A DNA stretch of 64,000 bases. Source: Hyaloperonospora brassicae. Lineage: Eukaryota > Oomycota > Peronosporomycetes > Peronosporales > Peronosporaceae. The stretch lies in NCBI GenBank assembly GCA_947650285.1, contig CANTFL010000080.1, positions 124,001 through 188,000 of the forward strand, given 5' to 3'. Below the pieces are notes generated by a model. That model was not told where the DNA came from. It made no database searches and worked only from the letters and a program-made list of their open reading frames with translations. Shown here one piece after another: positions 59,101 to 64,000 of this stretch; position 1 is the stretch's first letter, and the number at the start of each line of letters is the position of its first letter. The position numbers and the translations under genes are program-made.

Positions 59101-62100
59101 AGAATACTTTAAAACCTTTTTTCATTGCCCAAATCTTTGTCTATTAGGCTGTACCATAGACGTGTAGAGTGGATTATTTTGATTAAGGACTGGTGTTGCT
59201 GTTATTCTATAGTACCACACATTAATCTCAATGTAAAACTTTATTTGATTGGAACTTGCCTTCACTGCTCTACAGTGCATTAAACTGTAAGAAGAAATTT
59301 TGGGATTTCTGAATCACATGCATCAAGACTGTGATTTCAAGATGTAGGAGCGATCATGCGTCCATATTATGATTTTATCGAGGTAATGAGTCGTGAATAA
59401 ACGCTACACACACCTAAACTTTGGCGAATCTTGCGAGTAACTCTGATATCGAATGTTACATTATACCTCAGCAATTTGGTAGTACAGATGGTCGCAGCAT
59501 CATGATTCTTTGCTGGTTATTACTTGCGGGAATGTTAGTAAATTACAATAAGATACTCCTACTTCTTCTTACAAGGCATGAATATTAGACAACGCTCATT
59601 GATAATATACACCTGCTAATGCTCAGTGTAAAACAACATTTTTCGGTAAAACTTTTGCTGAGGAACAGAGATCGTTTCATTGAGACGTTAGTTGAGCTAA
59701 AGACTTGATGAAATGCGGTATTAGCAGTTCTACCGAGTGTGCGTTAAAATTGTGACCGTCCATACCATGATTGACCTGTATACTACGCGAGTCACACACG
59801 CCATTAAAAACGGTTGCAAAAAGAGACTTCAACAACACAGAACATAATTTGCCAAGTCCAAGATGCTCTTTCGGATTATAAAATGCATCGGCATAAAGAT
59901 GCAAATATTAGTCACGCCTGTCTTTTATTCTTGAGGTGTGGAGATTGCACAAAATTTGACTGGTTGTGACAGGAGGACAAGCCGACCAATGCATAACAAT
60001 CACACCTAGAAAAATGAGCTTGCATAAGATACGACCCGTCCAGGTAGTAAGGCTTAGCATAGATATCTTATTTATCTCGTAAGCGGTATCCGGTAAGATT
60101 TAGCCGGGGCAATGTGTATCTTAGCATCGGGCGCATACTTCGACTGGTGACAAACAAAAGCGATGTCGTCGATCGCCTTTGGTATGAGAAAGAGTAGTGT
60201 GAGAACGATCAATGTTAGCATTTGCAAGGTCTATGGTTATGAGTGTTGTTGACTTTATTATCTTACTAAAACCTTCAGCTACAGGAAAAACATAGAATAT
60301 TTGATTAACTGTTATAGCCGATTAGATCGACTCATTTCGACAATTGTATATGATGGTGCGATGAAGTTGCACGGATACAATTTTCAGTGATTTTTATTTC
60401 GCAAACGACACAATAAGACACAAAAGAAGTTGTGCATAAAAGCAGTTGTGGTAATTAATGGTCAAGATAACGATATTTTATCATCACCCGACTAGCTTTC
60501 GATATTTTGAAACTAAGGTGTAACACTGTGCGTACATCTCGTCGTCAAATTATATAACGATTCATCGTCCACATCAAGAATTGTGTTCTACATTTGTATG
60601 AATCAAACATAGAAGTAGTGTCTCCGTACCGTATTTTAATGATAACAAACTGGATTGCCATATTGTAGCACGTACCTTATTGACAACAAAGTTAGCTTAC
60701 GCTATTACTCTCATTGAGCTTCAGTTAACACACGCGACACATCAAGCACCGATGGTAATACATGTAAGAAGCGCATTTTCTTTTTGTAGCTGCACAAGTA
60801 TCGATCAGATAGATAATCTTCGCTATTACCGGCCTCGCGGGATCAAGAGTATTCATTAACTTAAAAAATCGCGGGGGTATGGATAATTCGATGAAGAGAT
60901 GAATGTAATCTGAGGAGGGTGTGTCGGTATACGTTCCAATGAACCGTCGGAAAAAATCATACCTTATAGCGTGATAAGCTTAATGTTAATTGAGAACAAA
61001 GAGGTATCCGCTTCGTTGTTAATATTGGTTTGCGGTATCACATTCAATTAGTAGTAAGCTGATAACACAAGCGTTGGTCCATTATACCAATACTGGGGTC
61101 GACATCTTTCTTACCTACAGATTCGATAGTTCTTCGAAGCGCATGACTTACGCAATAAACACAGCAAGCAGTTGTCGCTGCAAAGAATAATGCTTTAATT
61201 TTCGACCTTAGCTTTATAACTAGTACGTAAATAGTACAGCCGCATAATATGATTGGAAACCATGCGATCTCGAAGAAATTAATAAAATCCCAACGTTCGA
61301 CAAGTGTAATCTCATATCGTGCATGTTTAATTGTATCACAGGTAGACGTTTCGATCCCAATCGACTATATATATATATATATATATATATAGATATAGGT
61401 ACAATCAACGATTGATGCCAAATGTAGCAGAGATTTATATTTCTATTGCATCATTCAGTCCACTTACACGATGAAGTGCATCCTAAAAACGCTATAAAGC
61501 TTTTACGTTTCATGTAGTGACTCAAGAGATTCAGGAATTAACATATTTAGAAGACATTAGCTTTTATGAATCTGTGTGATTCTCACATCGTTACATAATC
61601 GAATGCAAAAGATTTGGGACTTTTGGATCCTCTGGCCGCAATTTGCAAGATATTTTACGAATGACACTGTAGAAACATGCATTTATAAAATATTAAGAAA
61701 ATTTTACAATCGCGGGCAGCTGAAAATATGAAGATAGCGCGCAAAGAATGTTGACATTCTACCTCGTGCCTCGATGTCGACAACTATGTTTATGTGTACA
61801 GTAATTTTTGTGCAGTTTAATCTCCATTGTGTTGACAGATTGTAGTATGGTATAAAACCGACTATACATGTACATCCAAATAGCATTTGGGACATTATAT
61901 GCGATACCTCACGTATCGTTTGTGGCTAGATACATCGTTAGGTGAGAAACAATTGGTCCATAGGCACACGTTTCATTCGATCTTATTAAATGTATTCATA
62001 GTGTTGTTGAAGTATATAAAGCTCGATTACTTTATCGTGGTAAGGTCTATTACTATATTGATAACGGTTCGAAAAACACACGAATATGATATATAATGTC

Positions 62101-64000
62101 ATATTCGACTTCATAGTGCTTGCTGTTGATGAGAACAGGAAATAAAATCTTTGTTATAGGATAAATTTTGCGCTGTCTATCGAATTTATCGGCCATTTAA
62201 TACATTTCAGTGGAGTACATTTCGGATGACAAACTATGCACAAAGATATAATTTTGTCGTTGTACTAAGCCACGGAGCTATCGCCAAATTGATTCAATCT
62301 ATCAAATAAACATGATACTTATATCGATATATGTCACATAAAATATTCGTGGTTTGTGTGCAAGATCAGCTGCATGTATAGAATGGGCGATTGACAAATA
62401 AATACACTATTTAGTAATTAATCAGAGACATTGGGATATGCGAATACAATCAATGACCTATATATTGTCATAAAGCGTCACTGCTGCAACAACTTAAATA
62501 GAATATACAGAAGATGAAGATCATTTAGAATGTATCAATCTGTACTTTTTGTTTGGACATAGTATCGGAAATGGTGTGAGATAAATCTAGTAGTTTGGTA
62601 ATGTTGGATCACTTTTCTACCCTTTCACCAGTTTTTATTGATTTCAAAATCTTACGCCATTATCTCGTTATACTATATATATTTTTAAATAAATATCAAT
62701 ATACATATATATATATATAAGTAGTCAATTTCGCAACATCATTATCGATCGTGATTGAAGGTTCAGCGGCTATATCGAATGTGTTGCTTCATACAATGAT
62801 CAACGCATTTGTTACGTTCGGCGTAGGAAACATCATTGAGTAGGTTACTTTATTTGGATCAGCAAATAAAGTGTTCTTACGTGAGAACACCTTTGTAAGC
62901 TCAATTTTGAAAAAGAGTCGACAGTTCAACATCGATAAGCTATCGTTTGGTGACTCACAATCTATAGAGTACATGGTCACCGATCCAGAGAGGTGTGCAA
63001 TTTTTACCGTGCGAGTAAATACGCAGCGAGTGATGAATATGTGTAACTACTCAGCAAGTATAGAGGGGATAGTTAGGCGACGACAATTATATAATTAGCA
63101 AGTCGAGACTCAGAGGGTCATAAGTCGGCGATAAATTAATCAGATATCCATATGTAAGGGTCTGAATCGGGAGGAGGCGGTATTAGTTGCTAAGTTGATT
63201 CTTATCGAGTGATTACTCGACGCGCTACTTATCAGCGAGTATAGAGTGGACGGAAGGAAAGATCGACGAGTCTAAAAAGCGATTCAAAACAAGACGACTG
63301 TTAGATGATTGCCAACTAATTATACTAAATGTATGTAAAGAAGCAGTGTGTATCAACGGAAAAATTACACAAGCATCCTTTAAGAGAAAAAAGAGTCAGA
63401 TTAATACAGTTCAGAAATATGAAAGTCTGAAAAAGCGTAATATATGTCGGTGGGTACCTGCGTGGGCTGGAATATACCTGCCATCGGAACTCAAGAGGCA
63501 TAGCTTGTAGAGGTTCCGAATGGTGGCGCCATAAATTGTAATTCTGCCCGGTGCAGTCAACACTCGTTACCATCAAATAAAATAACATTGTCGACTTATA
63601 GCTGGCGACCGATTAAACGGCATCATTTGACTCTCGTCGATATCCTTTCGATCCCTTTTACCAGTACAAGGTAACCTATAAGTTATGTCAGTGGTAAAGC
63701 GATCAAGACGATATATTTATGACTTGATAAACGACGAGTCGATAGGACTCAGTCGAGGACACGCGGATTCCTTGATCGGTACAAAATTCACTGGCGATCT
63801 ATTAAAGCGCGTAAACATCGATGTCAACCTGTTATGTAAGGCCACAGAGTTGTAAAGAAAAAAAGCTGCTCATTTTAGGTAGGCTCCAGGAGGCATTGGT
63901 ATCGAGGTATAAGATAGCAAAAAGTAGTCAATTATTTGAAAGGGGCAACCGTAGAGATGTACCGTAATTAAGTGACTTTACGGGTCATTTTATCAACCAC
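59101..64000. other. AT-rich stretch, no gene recognised
   Basis: No open frame above 90 codons looks real. Two TA microsatellites occur (61,366-61,391 and 62,705-62,719). From about 62.9 kb the DNA is somewhat less AT-rich, but nothing is recognisable. Confidence 0.5.
61366..61391. repeat. (TA)n microsatellite
   Basis: About 13 TA units; a shorter run lies at 62,705-62,719. Confidence 0.93.

Noticed and set aside
1..64000. CRISPR arrays, bacterial operons or a prophage
   Set aside because: No regularly spaced repeats; introns, eukaryotic retrotransposons and oomycete-type promoters show that this is nuclear eukaryotic DNA.
1..64000. tRNA and rRNA genes
   Set aside because: No cloverleaf-like segment with A/B boxes or rRNA core sequence was recognised by eye; a covariance search would be decisive.

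Overview
The window looks like genomic DNA of an oomycete (Phytophthora or downy-mildew type). The signs are a secreted glucanase carrying a ricin-type lectin domain, a pectin methylesterase, genes with no intron or one short (79-86 bp) intron, initiator-like core promoters resembling the oomycete consensus, and long transposon-filled, AT-rich, gene-poor stretches. The genus cannot be fixed from this sequence alone.

Layout. 1-4.7 kb holds no recognisable gene, only a repeat whose inverted partner lies at 56.5 kb and a (TTG)22 microsatellite. 4.7-11.6 kb is a compact gene island: a GH17 beta-1,3-glucanase plus lectin (-), a CARM1/PRMT4-like arginine methyltransferase with one intron (+), a membrane-anchored S41-family protease homologue with one intron (-), and a MetX-type homoserine O-acetyltransferase (-). 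11.7-26.5 kb is transposon debris: a heavily decayed Copia element (-), an unrecognised decayed coding stretch, and a long pseudogene of a Crypton-like tyrosine recombinase (-). 26,543-31,729 is a Copia element (-) with 206-bp LTRs and a perfect 5-bp target duplication, but a gag-pol frame broken by at least six stops and a frameshift. 34,740-39,542 is a complete, very young Copia element (+): 254-bp LTRs with one mismatch, perfect target duplication and an uninterrupted 1,413-aa polyprotein. About 220 bp further on lies a pectin methylesterase gene (-). From about 41 kb to the end the DNA is mostly AT-rich with no convincing gene, apart from a repeat-rich pocket near 44 kb and Gypsy-like LTR/leader fragments at 56.3-59.1 kb.

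How it fits together. The glucanase and the pectin methylesterase have secretion signals and would act on beta-glucan and pectin, in the oomycete's own wall or the plant's. The methyltransferase (nuclear), MetX (methionine/cysteine synthesis) and protease homologue are housekeeping-like. The rest of the window is shaped by retrotransposition. I found no CRISPR, operon-type defence system or clearly new multi-gene system. The most interesting points are: a predicted loss of the S41 nucleophile in a codon split by the intron; paired heat-shock-element-like palindromes in the LTRs of the young Copia element; a half-tRNA-type primer site shared by two Copia families; and the Crypton-like pseudogene.
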